Positions 7,018 to 13,292 of a stretch of 16,292 nucleotides of DNA are shown one piece after another (position 1 is the first letter of the stretch; every line of letters begins with the position of its first letter). Under the pieces are notes generated by a model. It had not been told where the DNA came from. It did not search any database and worked only from the letters and a program-made list of their open reading frames with translations. Source of the stretch: Candidatus Caccousia avistercoris (lineage in GTDB: Bacteria > Bacillota > Clostridia > Oscillospirales > Acutalibacteraceae); the NCBI GenBank assembly GCA_018715025.1, contig DVMK01000012.1, forward strand, positions 1 to 16,292. Direction: 5' to 3'. Made by a program: the position numbers and the translations under genes.

Positions 7018-7935
7018 TTAATAATCCGAATCATTCATGCGGAAGGCCTTGTTCACGACCCCCAGGATGATCAGGCCGATGACGAACATCAGCACGCCCA
7101 CCGCGTTGGCGTATCCGTAACGGTAGTCGGTCACGCCCTTTACCAGCAGGATGGAAAGGCTCATGGTGTCGTCGCCGGGGCCGCCCTGGGTGGTAAGGGA
7201 GATCTGCTCGTACATGGAGATACGGGCGGTGAGGGTGGCGATAACGGAGGTGCCGATGGAGCCGCGGCACAGAGGCAGCTGAATGTGGCGGATGAGCTGC
7301 CAGCCGGTGGCGCCGTCAATTTTCGCCGCCTCGTTCAGCTCGGCGGGAATGTTCATCAGGTCGCCCAGCACCAGCAGGGTGACGATAACCGCGTAGAACA
7401 GCCAGGTGATGGTGACCGCCCAGAAGGCCCAGGGGGACTGGTAGAACCACCGCACGTGGAAGTTGGGGTTGATGAGACGGATGATGCTGTTCAGGATGCC
7501 CATCTCATCATTGAAGAAGAACCGGTAAATCATGGCCCAGGCCGCGGCGCTGATGACGTTGGGGATCATGAACACGGCGCGGGTCAGCTTCCAGCCCCGG
7601 GGCTTCTGGAACAGCACAAAGGCAGTCAGCACACCAAAGCCAACATGCAGGAACATACCTACAATACACCAGTAAAGCAGGTTACGCAGCGCATAAATAA
7701 AGCCGCTGGTTTTGAACATGTTGATATAATTGGTAAGGCCGTTAAACTTGGGGGTGGTGAAGCCGTCCCACTGGGTGAAGGAGGTGAGGAACACCTGAAT
7801 GATGGGGACAAAGTAGAACATGAGGAAGATGATGACGGTGGGCAGCAGGAACAGGTAAATCCACTTGTAATTCTTCCGTTCCAGCTTGCTCGCCTTGGCG
7901 CGGTAGGGCTTGCTGCCTTTGGCGGCTGCTTTCAT
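7018..7935 (-). CDS. Carbohydrate ABC transporter permease, MalF-type (CUT1)
   Basis: This 305-residue membrane protein has a basic cytoplasmic N-terminus (residues 1-24), a first span at about 25-50 and five further spans. The EAA motif (NEAAKIDGATGWQLIRHIQLP) is at about 201-221, the contact site for the transporter's ATPase. It pairs with the MalG-type protein encoded 14 bases downstream. The ATG at 7933-7935 has a GAGAGGAG ribosome site. Upstream, 217 bases with two strong hairpins separate it from the binding-protein gene, so it is probably transcribed at a lower level than that gene. The likely cargo is an alpha-glucoside suited to the downstream GH65 enzyme; this is inferred from the operon. 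Confidence 0.93.
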   Translation of the reverse strand: MKAAAKGSKPYRAKASKLERKNYKWIYLFLLPTVIIFLMFYFVPIIQVFLTSFTQWDGFTTPKFNGLTNYINMFKTSGFIYALRNLLYWCIVGMFLHVGFGVLTAFVLFQKPRGWKLTRAVFMIPNVISAAAWAMIYRFFFNDEMGILNSIIRLINPNFHVRWFYQSPWAFWAVTITWLFYAVIVTLLVLGDLMNIPAELNEAAKIDGATGWQLIRHIQLPLCRGSIGTSVIATLTARISMYEQISLTTQGGPGDDTMSLSILLVKGVTDYRYGYANAVGVLMFVIGLIILGVVNKAFRMNDSDY

Positions 7936-7975
7936 ACAGTTTCTCTCCTCTCTCTTTCCGCAGACGCGGAACTGA

Positions 7976-8024
7976 AAAACGGCGCGCCGCCGACTGTTTT
8001 GGCAGAAGGCCGGCGCGCCGTTTT
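7976..8024 (-). terminator. Attenuator-like hairpin between binding-protein and permease genes
   Basis: AAAACGGCGCGCCG (7976-7989) and CGGCGCGCCGTTTT (8011-8024) form a perfect 14-bp stem with a 21-base loop. On the minus strand it ends in TTTTT, the form of an intrinsic terminator, although the operon continues. Partial termination here, or protection of the upstream message from 3' decay, would give more binding protein than permease. Confidence 0.7.
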
Positions 8025-8052
8025 CAACTTCGCAGCGTACGGATTATGTTTT

Positions 8053-8117
8053 AAATCCCCCGCCCAAGACCGGGCGTCGTTGCCCAATGCCGCAAACGCC
8101 CAGGTCCCGGGGGAATT
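8053..8117 (-). other. Long compound hairpin in the binding-protein/permease gap
   Basis: Nested complementary arms span 65 bases. They are AAATCCCCCG with CGGGGGAATT (one mismatch), GACC with GGTC, GGGCGT with ACGCCC, and an inner TTGC with GCAA. Together with the GC-rich stem at 7976-8024 this fills most of the gap. It is probably an RNA structure in the 3' region of the binding-protein message. Confidence 0.6.
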
Positions 8118-8152
8118 CAACCCTTTTTCAAAAAATCAACTAGATTTTTTCC

Positions 8153-9544
8153 TTACGCCATAGCAGCTTCAGCGGACTTGTCGGTGAGCCACTGGCAGAA
8201 GGTTTCGGGGGTGTAGGTGCCGTCGGCCAGGGAGGGCAGCAGCTTGCCGAACTCGGTGGAGCTTACGGAAGACATCATAACATCCAGCACGTTGGGCACG
8301 AACACGGTTTCCTCGGTGGTGTCGGCGGAAAGGTCGGCCAGCACCTGGGTTTCGCCCAGCTGGGAGGTGAAGTCCTCAGAGTAGTCCAGCATGGGAGCGT
8401 CGCCGCCCTCAGCCAGCAGATAAGCTTCGATCTCTTCAGGGGTGTTGATGAACTCCAGGAAGGCCAGAGCCAGCTGGATCTCTTCCTCGGAGGCGTTGGC
8501 GTTTACCCACCACTCGCCGTAGCTGCGGGTGGAAGCAATGCCGATATCGCCGAAGAACAGAGAAGCGCGGACATTGGCGCCGTCGAAGCCGTTGCTCCAG
8601 TTTTCAGCGTTGGCCTCAGAGAAGTCGGTGCTCATCCAGGGGCCGTTGGCAATGACAGCAGCCTGGCTGCTCATGAAAGCGTTGGCGGCGTCCGGGTAAG
8701 CAGCGCCGATGGAGTTGGCGGAAGCATAGTTCTGCAGAAGGTTCTGCAGGGTAGCGGCAGCGTTGATGAAGGGCTCCTGGTTGAAGTCGGTGATCTTCTC
8801 GTCCAGGCCAGCGTTCAGCAGGTCAGCGCCGCCTTCCTCGTTGGCGATGAGGGCGGTGTAGAACAGGGAAGCAACCCAGCCGTTCTCCGCGGTGGAGAAA
8901 GCGATCTTCTGGTCGCCCAGAGCGGTGATGAACTCATCCACGCTCATCTGGCTGATGTCGCCGGGCTCCCACATGGCGGAGTTGTAGAACATACCGGAAG
9001 CGCGCACAGTGGCCAGAGGCATGCTGTAGATGGCGCCGTCCTCGGTGGTGCAGTAGTCTACGCCGTCAGGGATCAGAACGTCCTTGATCTCGGGATGCTC
9101 TTCCAGCCAGGGGGCAAGGTCATAGGCCATGCCGTTGGGGAACACAATGTTCTTCAGCCACTCCACGTCGCCGCCCTGTACCAGAACGGGCAGCTGGTTC
9201 TGCTGGCCAAGCTGCTTCAGGCGATCCTTAAAGTCGTTCTCCGGCACGGTTTCCAGGTTGATCTGGTACTGGCCGTCGTACTTCTCGTTGAAGCGCTCTA
9301 CCTGGGGTACGAAGAACACGGCGCCCACGTTCTCGCCGGTCTTGTAGGAGGGGATGGTAACAACCAATTCCTCGCCGGAGGTTTCCCCGGCGGCAGACTC
9401 CTCGCCAGCAGCGGACTCGGTGCCGGCGGTGGAAGCGGCGTCGCCAGCAGCGCTGCTGGTGGACGCGGTGTTGTTGGAGCAGCCTGCGGCAGCAACTACC
9501 ATCAGGCTTGCCAAAAGGCTTGCTAAAATTCTCTTTGCTTTCAT
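8153..9544 (-). CDS. Extracellular sugar-binding lipoprotein of an ABC importer (family 1)
   Basis: This 463-residue protein captures the sugar outside the cell and hands it to the two CUT1 permeases encoded downstream. Residues 1-21 form a lipoprotein signal peptide (MKAKR, a hydrophobic core, then VAAAGC), with the lipid-bearing Cys at about 22. A low-complexity linker rich in Ser, Ala, Gly and Glu (about 23-60) tethers the globular domain to the membrane. The rest has the two-lobed solute-binding pattern, with several aromatic residues suited to stacking on sugar rings. The ATG at 9542-9544 has an ideal AAGGAGG ribosome site 6 bases upstream. A 20-base palindromic operator lies about 100 bases upstream of the start. 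It is the first gene of the operon after lacI. The sugar bound is unknown; an alpha-linked glucoside is inferred from the GH65 neighbour. Confidence 0.93.
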   Translation of the reverse strand: MKAKRILASLLASLMVVAAAGCSNNTASTSSAAGDAASTAGTESAAGEESAAGETSGEELVVTIPSYKTGENVGAVFFVPQVERFNEKYDGQYQINLETVPENDFKDRLKQLGQQNQLPVLVQGGDVEWLKNIVFPNGMAYDLAPWLEEHPEIKDVLIPDGVDYCTTEDGAIYSMPLATVRASGMFYNSAMWEPGDISQMSVDEFITALGDQKIAFSTAENGWVASLFYTALIANEEGGADLLNAGLDEKITDFNQEPFINAAATLQNLLQNYASANSIGAAYPDAANAFMSSQAAVIANGPWMSTDFSEANAENWSNGFDGANVRASLFFGDIGIASTRSYGEWWVNANASEEEIQLALAFLEFINTPEEIEAYLLAEGGDAPMLDYSEDFTSQLGETQVLADLSADTTEETVFVPNVLDVMMSSVSSTEFGKLLPSLADGTYTPETFCQWLTDKSAEAAMA

Positions 9545-9641
9545 AATTGCCTCCTTATAAAATTATAAAGATGAAATGGCCTTTTGCTATGGGCAAACAA
9601 TACTAATTATTGCTCGGTTGTGGAAAATAAAGAGCAACAAA

Positions 9642-9661
9642 ACCCAAAAACGTTTTTGGGT
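9642..9661. promoter_or_regulatory. LacI-family operator upstream of the binding-protein operon
   Basis: ACCCAAAAACGTTTTTGGGT is a perfect 20-base palindrome with the central CG typical of LacI-family sites. It shares its core with the site at 10748-10763, over the promoter of the repressor gene. It sits between lacI and the binding-protein gene, about 98 bases before the latter's ATG. I could not assign a convincing -35/-10 pair between operator and gene; a further inverted repeat TTGCTC/GAGCAA (9610-9615 with 9632-9637) lies in that stretch. Confidence 0.8.
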
Positions 9662-9671
9662 AAAGGGGAAA

Positions 9672-9691
9672 GAAAAGCGGATTCACTCCGC
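9672..9691 (-). terminator. Weak terminator-like hairpin at the end of lacI
   Basis: On the minus strand GCGGA/TCCGC (9677-9681 with 9687-9691) forms a short stem whose loop includes part of the lacI stop codon; TTTTC follows. Five base pairs make at best a leaky terminator, so some transcripts may run from lacI into the operon. Confidence 0.35.
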
Positions 9692-10714
9692 CCGGTTTAT
9701 ATTCCGCACACTGGCCCTTTTCCGCAAGGTGTAAGGAAGCACCAAGCGCTGCGCCCGCCGGCCCTCCAGCATTTCAAAGAGAAGCTTGGCCGCTTCGTAG
9801 CCCTTCTGCTGGATGTTCTGGTCAATGGTGGTAATGCGCGGGTCTGTGTACGTGGTAAGCTCAAGGCCGTCATACCCGGTCACGGAATAATCCCGCGGTA
9901 CCCGGTACCCTTTCGACTTCAGCGCGTCAATGGTTCCTATGGCGAGCATGTCGCTCATGCAGAGAAAAGCGGTGACACTGTCGGGTGGGTGGCTTTCAAA
10001 GTAGCGGCGCACGCCGCAGTAAGCCTCTTGCTTCAAAAAATCCGTGTAAATAATGTGGTCCCCCGTCAGGCAAAGGCCGTTCCGCTCCATAGCCTGGTAA
10101 GCGCCCGCCAGGCGCTCCATGGTAACCATGGCGTTTTTCCGGCCCGCCACCAAAACGATCTTCCGGTGCCCTTTGTCAATCAGGTACTGGGTCATCTCGT
10201 CAAAGGCGGCCACGTGGTCTATGGTGACTGTGCTTACATACTCCCCCACAGGCTCAAGATCGATAAGCACGCAGGGCTGCTTGCATTTTGCCAGGGATTC
10301 GCAGTAGTAGGGCTCGGTGACTTTCAGGCCCATCAGCACAGCGCCTGCCAGATTATATTCATAGCAGAGCTGTTCGTAGCTTTTTTCCCGCTGAATCTTG
10401 GCGTCAATGGTGTGAATGGAAATGTCAAGTCCCTTTTTGCTGGCGAACTCAAAACAGCCGCGCATCAGCATTATGTCGAAGTGGTTGAACATTTCCTCCT
10501 CCATTGCGCCTGAAAGAATCAGCGCAATGTTTTTCAAATGCTTGGAGGAAAGGTTCCTGGCCATTACATTGGGGCTGTACCCCAGCCGCTGGGCGGCCTG
10601 CAGAATACGTTCCCTTGTCTTGGCGCTGACGTCGGTGTAATTGTTCATTGCACGGGATACTGTGCCGACCGAAACCCCCGCCGCCCTGGCAACGTCCTGA
10701 ATCGTCGCCGGCAT
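9683..10714 (-). CDS. LacI-family transcriptional repressor of the sugar locus
   Basis: This 343-residue protein has the LacI-family build. The N-terminal helix-turn-helix, TIQDVARAAGVSVGTVSRAM (about 4-23), is followed by the hinge helix region near SPNVMARNLSSK (about 47-58). A periplasmic-binding-like effector and dimerisation domain makes up the rest. It should bind the AAAAACGTTTTT palindromes at 10748-10763 and 9642-9661 and release them when it binds the imported sugar or a breakdown product. The first operator covers the start of transcription of lacI itself, so it probably represses its own gene. The ATG is preceded by a GAGGG ribosome site. The family member and effector cannot be named from sequence; a cytoplasmic glucoside or sugar phosphate is the reasonable guess. 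Confidence 0.94.
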   Translation of the reverse strand: MPATIQDVARAAGVSVGTVSRAMNNYTDVSAKTRERILQAAQRLGYSPNVMARNLSSKHLKNIALILSGAMEEEMFNHFDIMLMRGCFEFASKKGLDISIHTIDAKIQREKSYEQLCYEYNLAGAVLMGLKVTEPYYCESLAKCKQPCVLIDLEPVGEYVSTVTIDHVAAFDEMTQYLIDKGHRKIVLVAGRKNAMVTMERLAGAYQAMERNGLCLTGDHIIYTDFLKQEAYCGVRRYFESHPPDSVTAFLCMSDMLAIGTIDALKSKGYRVPRDYSVTGYDGLELTTYTDPRITTIDQNIQQKGYEAAKLLFEMLEGRRAQRLVLPYTLRKRASVRNINRAE

Positions 10715-10747
10715 AGGGTTCCCTCACTTTACTCAAAGATTCACTTT

Positions 10748-10763
10748 TCAAAAACGTTTTTGA
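10748..10763. promoter_or_regulatory. LacI-family operator at the lacI transcription start
   Basis: TCAAAAACGTTTTTGA is a perfect 16-base palindrome with the same core as the operator at 9642-9661. It begins immediately downstream of the predicted lacI start of transcription, where a bound repressor would block RNA polymerase. Confidence 0.82.
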
Positions 10764-10770
10764 TGATTTA

Positions 10771-10799
10771 TTTATACAATAGAAATCGGGAATTGTCAA
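10771..10799 (-). promoter_or_regulatory. Sigma-A promoter of lacI
   Basis: On the minus strand TTGACA (10794-10799), a 17-base spacer and TATAAA (10771-10776) make a near-perfect promoter. Transcription should start close to 10764, right at the operator, leaving a leader of about 50 bases before the lacI ATG. Confidence 0.85.
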
Positions 10800-11103
10800 G
10801 TCTTTTTTTACCGAAAAATTACAAAATTCATCCGGACTGTGAACAATCTATTAGAAAGCTGTGTTCCCCTGATTTTTAGATAGTTTTTCTAAAACAAATT
10901 TGACTTTTTAGTAAAATGCCCTTTCTTTTTTCCACATTTCCCGGCTTCGCTGTCTGATTTCTCCATCCTTTCCCCGAAAATTTTCCTTCCCGTTTTTTCT
11001 ATTTTCGTTTATTTTACCAAAATCAGAAGAAAATATTTGTCACATTATCGGACAAGCCCTCTCTGCCCTCTGTTTTCTGCCGGGAGAAAACATATTTTGG
11101 GGA
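10800..11103. other. AT-rich divergent intergenic region without a gene
   Basis: This AT-rich gap lies between the lacI promoter and the divergent promoter at 11104. I find no coding frame or RNA gene. It does hold two inverted repeats close to the rightward promoter, TTGTC-N9-GACAA (11038-11042 with 11051-11055) and TGTTTTCT-N6-AGAAAACA (11071-11078 with 11085-11092), and a weaker TTTAGA/TCTAAA near 10875-10895. Confidence 0.6.
11071..11092. promoter_or_regulatory. Candidate regulator site upstream of the (alpha/alpha)6 gene promoter
   Basis: The inverted repeat TGTTTTCT-N6-AGAAAACA has perfect 8-base arms and ends 11 bases upstream of the -35. That is a usual position for an activator. Its sequence differs from the two LacI operators, so a different regulator is implied if it is functional. 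Confidence 0.4.
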
Positions 11104-11131
11104 TTGACACCGGGGAAGCGCCGTGTATAAT
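11104..11131 (+). promoter_or_regulatory. Consensus sigma-A promoter of the (alpha/alpha)6 gene
   Basis: TTGACA (11104-11109) and TATAAT (11126-11131) match both consensus hexamers exactly, with a 16-base spacer. Transcription should start near 11138 and give a leader of about 50 bases. No AAAAACGTTTTT operator overlaps it. Confidence 0.88.
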
Positions 11132-11188
11132 AGGCCGAAGAAGGCTGTCAAAAAGCCCGAAAAACTTTAGGGAAGGGAGCGACATTCC

Positions 11189-12376
11189 TTGTACGAAACC
11201 ATATTCCCCACCGGCTGGGGATTAGAGCGGCCCTCCTCCAGCGAGGCCGTGTACAAAGCCCTCGGCGCAACCGTGGAGGAGCTGGAGGAGCGCGCCAAAA
11301 ACTGCGTTTACTCCTTTTTGGAAACGCTGTATGATCCGGAGGAAAAGGCCCTGCGCCATTATTACCGCCCCGACATTCATTATTACGACAAGCTGGACAG
11401 CGGCAATTTCCTCATGGCGGTAAACTACCTGACCATTTACGACCTGACCGGGGATCCTTTTCTTCTGGAACGGGCGGAAAGCTGCTTCCGCTGGGCTTAC
11501 ACCCACACGACGGAAAACCACCCCATGTTTACCTGGCAGGGCGGCGTGCGCGACGGCTTCAAAAGCAACGAGCTGTACGTGAAGTACACCGGCGACGCTT
11601 TTCTCACCTGCACGGCGCTGTACCGCCGCACCAAGAAGGAAGAGTACCTGTTTTACATTAAGCAGTTCCACAATTTCTTCAAGCAGGCCAAAAAGGCCGG
11701 CTTCAAGTACAAGTACGACACCAACACCTACCAGTGGAGCAGCCACGGCTTTGTGTGGCGTTCCTTCGGCTTCCCGGTGGTATGCTACATTGAGCTGTAC
11801 GAGGCCACCGGAGAAGAGAAATATTTGCAGGAGGCCGTCGCCTGGGGCGACCACGGCCTGACCCTGCAGGCAGAGGACGGCTGCTTCTACCTGCTGGACG
11901 GCGAATTCTGGAATTCCGACCTCACCGCGCCTGAGCTGCGCGGCCTCGCCTTCCTCACCGAGCTGACGGGGGATCCCAAATACCTGCAGGCCGCCTGCCG
12001 GTACGCCGACTGGCTTCTGAAGCATCAAAACGAAGAAGGCGCCTGGCCCATCGGCATTGACACCGACGGAGAGGTCTGCGCGCCGAACATCGGCCCCGGC
12101 GACATGCCGAACATTGCCGTCAGCCTGCTGCGCCTGCACCGCGACACGAAGAACGACGCCTACCTGCAGGCCGCCCTGCGCGCCATGCGCTACTCCCTGA
12201 GCATGCAGGCGCTGGAGGGCGGAAAATATCCCCTGTATTTGGAGGATAAAAGCGTAAAATGGGGCTTCTGGTCCTGGGATCCCCTTCATGACTACTCTCT
12301 TTCCGGGGATCAGTCCGTCCACCACATCCGGGGCTTCCTGTTCACCGCTTACTACCTGGGCTCTCTTTCTTTGTAA
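11189..12376 (+). CDS. Cytoplasmic (alpha/alpha)6-barrel protein, six-hairpin glycosidase-like, specificity unknown
   Basis: This 395-residue protein shows a recurring helix-pair pattern of the type T-G-D/E-x-x-Y/F-L-x-x-A: TGDPFLLERA (about 87-96), TGEEKYLQEA (207-216), TGDPKYLQAA (260-269) and TKNDAYLQAA (320-329). This pattern is typical of (alpha/alpha)6 toroids such as GH88/GH105 hydrolases and sugar epimerases. Conserved-looking acidic and aromatic clusters (YYDKLDSGN near 65-73, WPIGIDTDGE near 286-295, FWSWDPLHDYS near its C-terminus) could line an active site. There is no signal peptide, so it should act on sugars already imported. The start is a TTG at 11189, supported by AGGGAG about 9 bases upstream; no suitable ATG lies in frame nearby. 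It is divergent from lacI and the sugar operon, and probably processes the same substrate or a decorated form of it. I do not recognise a specific family and give no enzyme name. Confidence 0.85.
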   Translation: MYETIFPTGWGLERPSSSEAVYKALGATVEELEERAKNCVYSFLETLYDPEEKALRHYYRPDIHYYDKLDSGNFLMAVNYLTIYDLTGDPFLLERAESCFRWAYTHTTENHPMFTWQGGVRDGFKSNELYVKYTGDAFLTCTALYRRTKKEEYLFYIKQFHNFFKQAKKAGFKYKYDTNTYQWSSHGFVWRSFGFPVVCYIELYEATGEEKYLQEAVAWGDHGLTLQAEDGCFYLLDGEFWNSDLTAPELRGLAFLTELTGDPKYLQAACRYADWLLKHQNEEGAWPIGIDTDGEVCAPNIGPGDMPNIAVSLLRLHRDTKNDAYLQAALRAMRYSLSMQALEGGKYPLYLEDKSVKWGFWSWDPLHDYSLSGDQSVHHIRGFLFTAYYLGSLSL

Positions 12377-12406
12377 CCCTCTCCGGGGCAGGACGCGCAC
12401 CCGCCG

Positions 12407-12535
12407 CCTACGGCGGGCAGATCGCGCAGGCTCCTGCCGTCGCCGGGCAAGGAAGCTTCCCCAGGCAGGAAAGCCCGCGCTGCAGCCTTTCTGTGGATCA
12501 TTTGGTGAAAAATTGTCACAGGGAAAAAAGAACGC
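12407..12535 (+). repeat. Dispersed 128-bp structured repeat, copy 2
   Basis: This is the second copy of the element at 3399-3526, with the same orientation and about 97% identity. It starts 30 bases after the stop codon of the (alpha/alpha)6 gene and runs into a terminator hairpin. The nested arms GCGGGC/GCCCGC and TCCTGCC/GGCAGGA are both kept. Near its left end copy 2 has A where copy 1 has G, which breaks an outer GCCTGCG/CGCAGGC pairing. Confidence 0.85.
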
Positions 12536-12568
12536 TCTTTTGCAGTCCTGCAGAAGGGCGTTCTTTTT
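12524..12568. terminator. Bidirectional terminator between the (alpha/alpha)6 gene and rsmG
   Basis: The arms 12529-12545 and 12548-12564 pair along almost their whole length; the outer AGAACGC/GCGTTCT is shared with the hairpin at 3520-3548, while the inner part is unrelated in sequence. Six A precede and five T follow the stem, so it can stop both convergent genes. Confidence 0.85.
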
Positions 12569-12584
12569 CTAAAACAGGCGGCCC

Positions 12585-13292
12585 CTAGAGGGGGGATTTT
12601 TTCAGCTTGGCGGCGGGCCGGGGGTATTGCCTGGGGACGGGGGCCGTCTGACGGATAACCGCCAGGCAGCGCTGATCCCCGCCGGGAAGCTGGAAGCGCT
12701 CCACCTTTTCCAGGCGGCCGCCCAGCCGCCGCAGGGCGTTCTGCGCCTGGGCCAGCTCCGCATCCAGCTGGGGGCCCTTCAAAGCCAAAAAACACCCGCC
12801 CTGCTTCACAAAGGGCAGGCAGTATTCCGCCAGCACGTTCATGGGAGCCACCGCCCGGGCGGCGGCAGCGTCAAAGGACTGCCGCAGGGCCGCGTTCCGG
12901 CCGCCTTCCTCGGCCCGGGCGTGTACCAGGGTGCAGCGCACCCCCAGGCGGCGGCAGACCTCCTCCAGAAAAAGCAGGCGCTTGTTCAGGCTGTCCAGCA
13001 GGGTAACCTGCAGTTCTGGGCGCAAAACAGCCCACACCAGGCCGGGAAACCCGGCCCCGGTGCCCACGTCGATGATTTTCCCGGCCTGGGGAACCTGGCG
13101 AAGCGCCAGAGCGCAGTCCAGAAAATGCTTCACCGCCACGCCTTCCGGGTCTGTAATGGCGGTAAGGTTCATTTTTTCGTTCCACTCGGTGAGAAGCCGC
13201 CGGTACTCGTCCAGCTGTTCCAGCATCTCCGGGGCGGCAGGCACGCCGGAATCTGTGAAAAGTCCTTTCAAATACAAAGCAAAATCCGTCAC
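12585..13292 (-). CDS. rsmG: 16S rRNA (guanine-N7) methyltransferase RsmG
   Basis: RsmG (GidB) uses S-adenosylmethionine to methylate N7 of G527 in the 530 loop of 16S rRNA; its loss gives low-level streptomycin resistance in several bacteria. The 235-residue protein has the family's N-terminal segment with MNLTAITDP (about 41-49) and the methyltransferase motif IDVGTGAGFPG (about 74-84). The acidic end of the next strand (TLLDSLNKR, about 97-105) should bind the cofactor. It starts with GTG at 13292, and the GTGA shared with the mnmG stop gives a 4-base overlap, with GGAGG just upstream. The mnmG-rsmG order is ancestral in bacteria and often lies near the replication origin together with parA/parB, but those genes do not follow here. 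Confidence 0.96.
   Translation of the reverse strand: MTDFALYLKGLFTDSGVPAAPEMLEQLDEYRRLLTEWNEKMNLTAITDPEGVAVKHFLDCALALRQVPQAGKIIDVGTGAGFPGLVWAVLRPELQVTLLDSLNKRLLFLEEVCRRLGVRCTLVHARAEEGGRNAALRQSFDAAAARAVAPMNVLAEYCLPFVKQGGCFLALKGPQLDAELAQAQNALRRLGGRLEKVERFQLPGGDQRCLAVIRQTAPVPRQYPRPAAKLKKSPL

Noticed and set aside
6140..8163. Plus-strand frames of about 290 codons opposite the two permease genes
   Set aside because: They mirror well-supported CUT1 permeases and have no ribosome sites or recognisable folds.
12352..12795. Minus-strand 147-codon frame over the second repeat copy and the end of rsmG
   Set aside because: It is a composite of repeat and antisense-frame sequence crossing a terminator, without a ribosome site.
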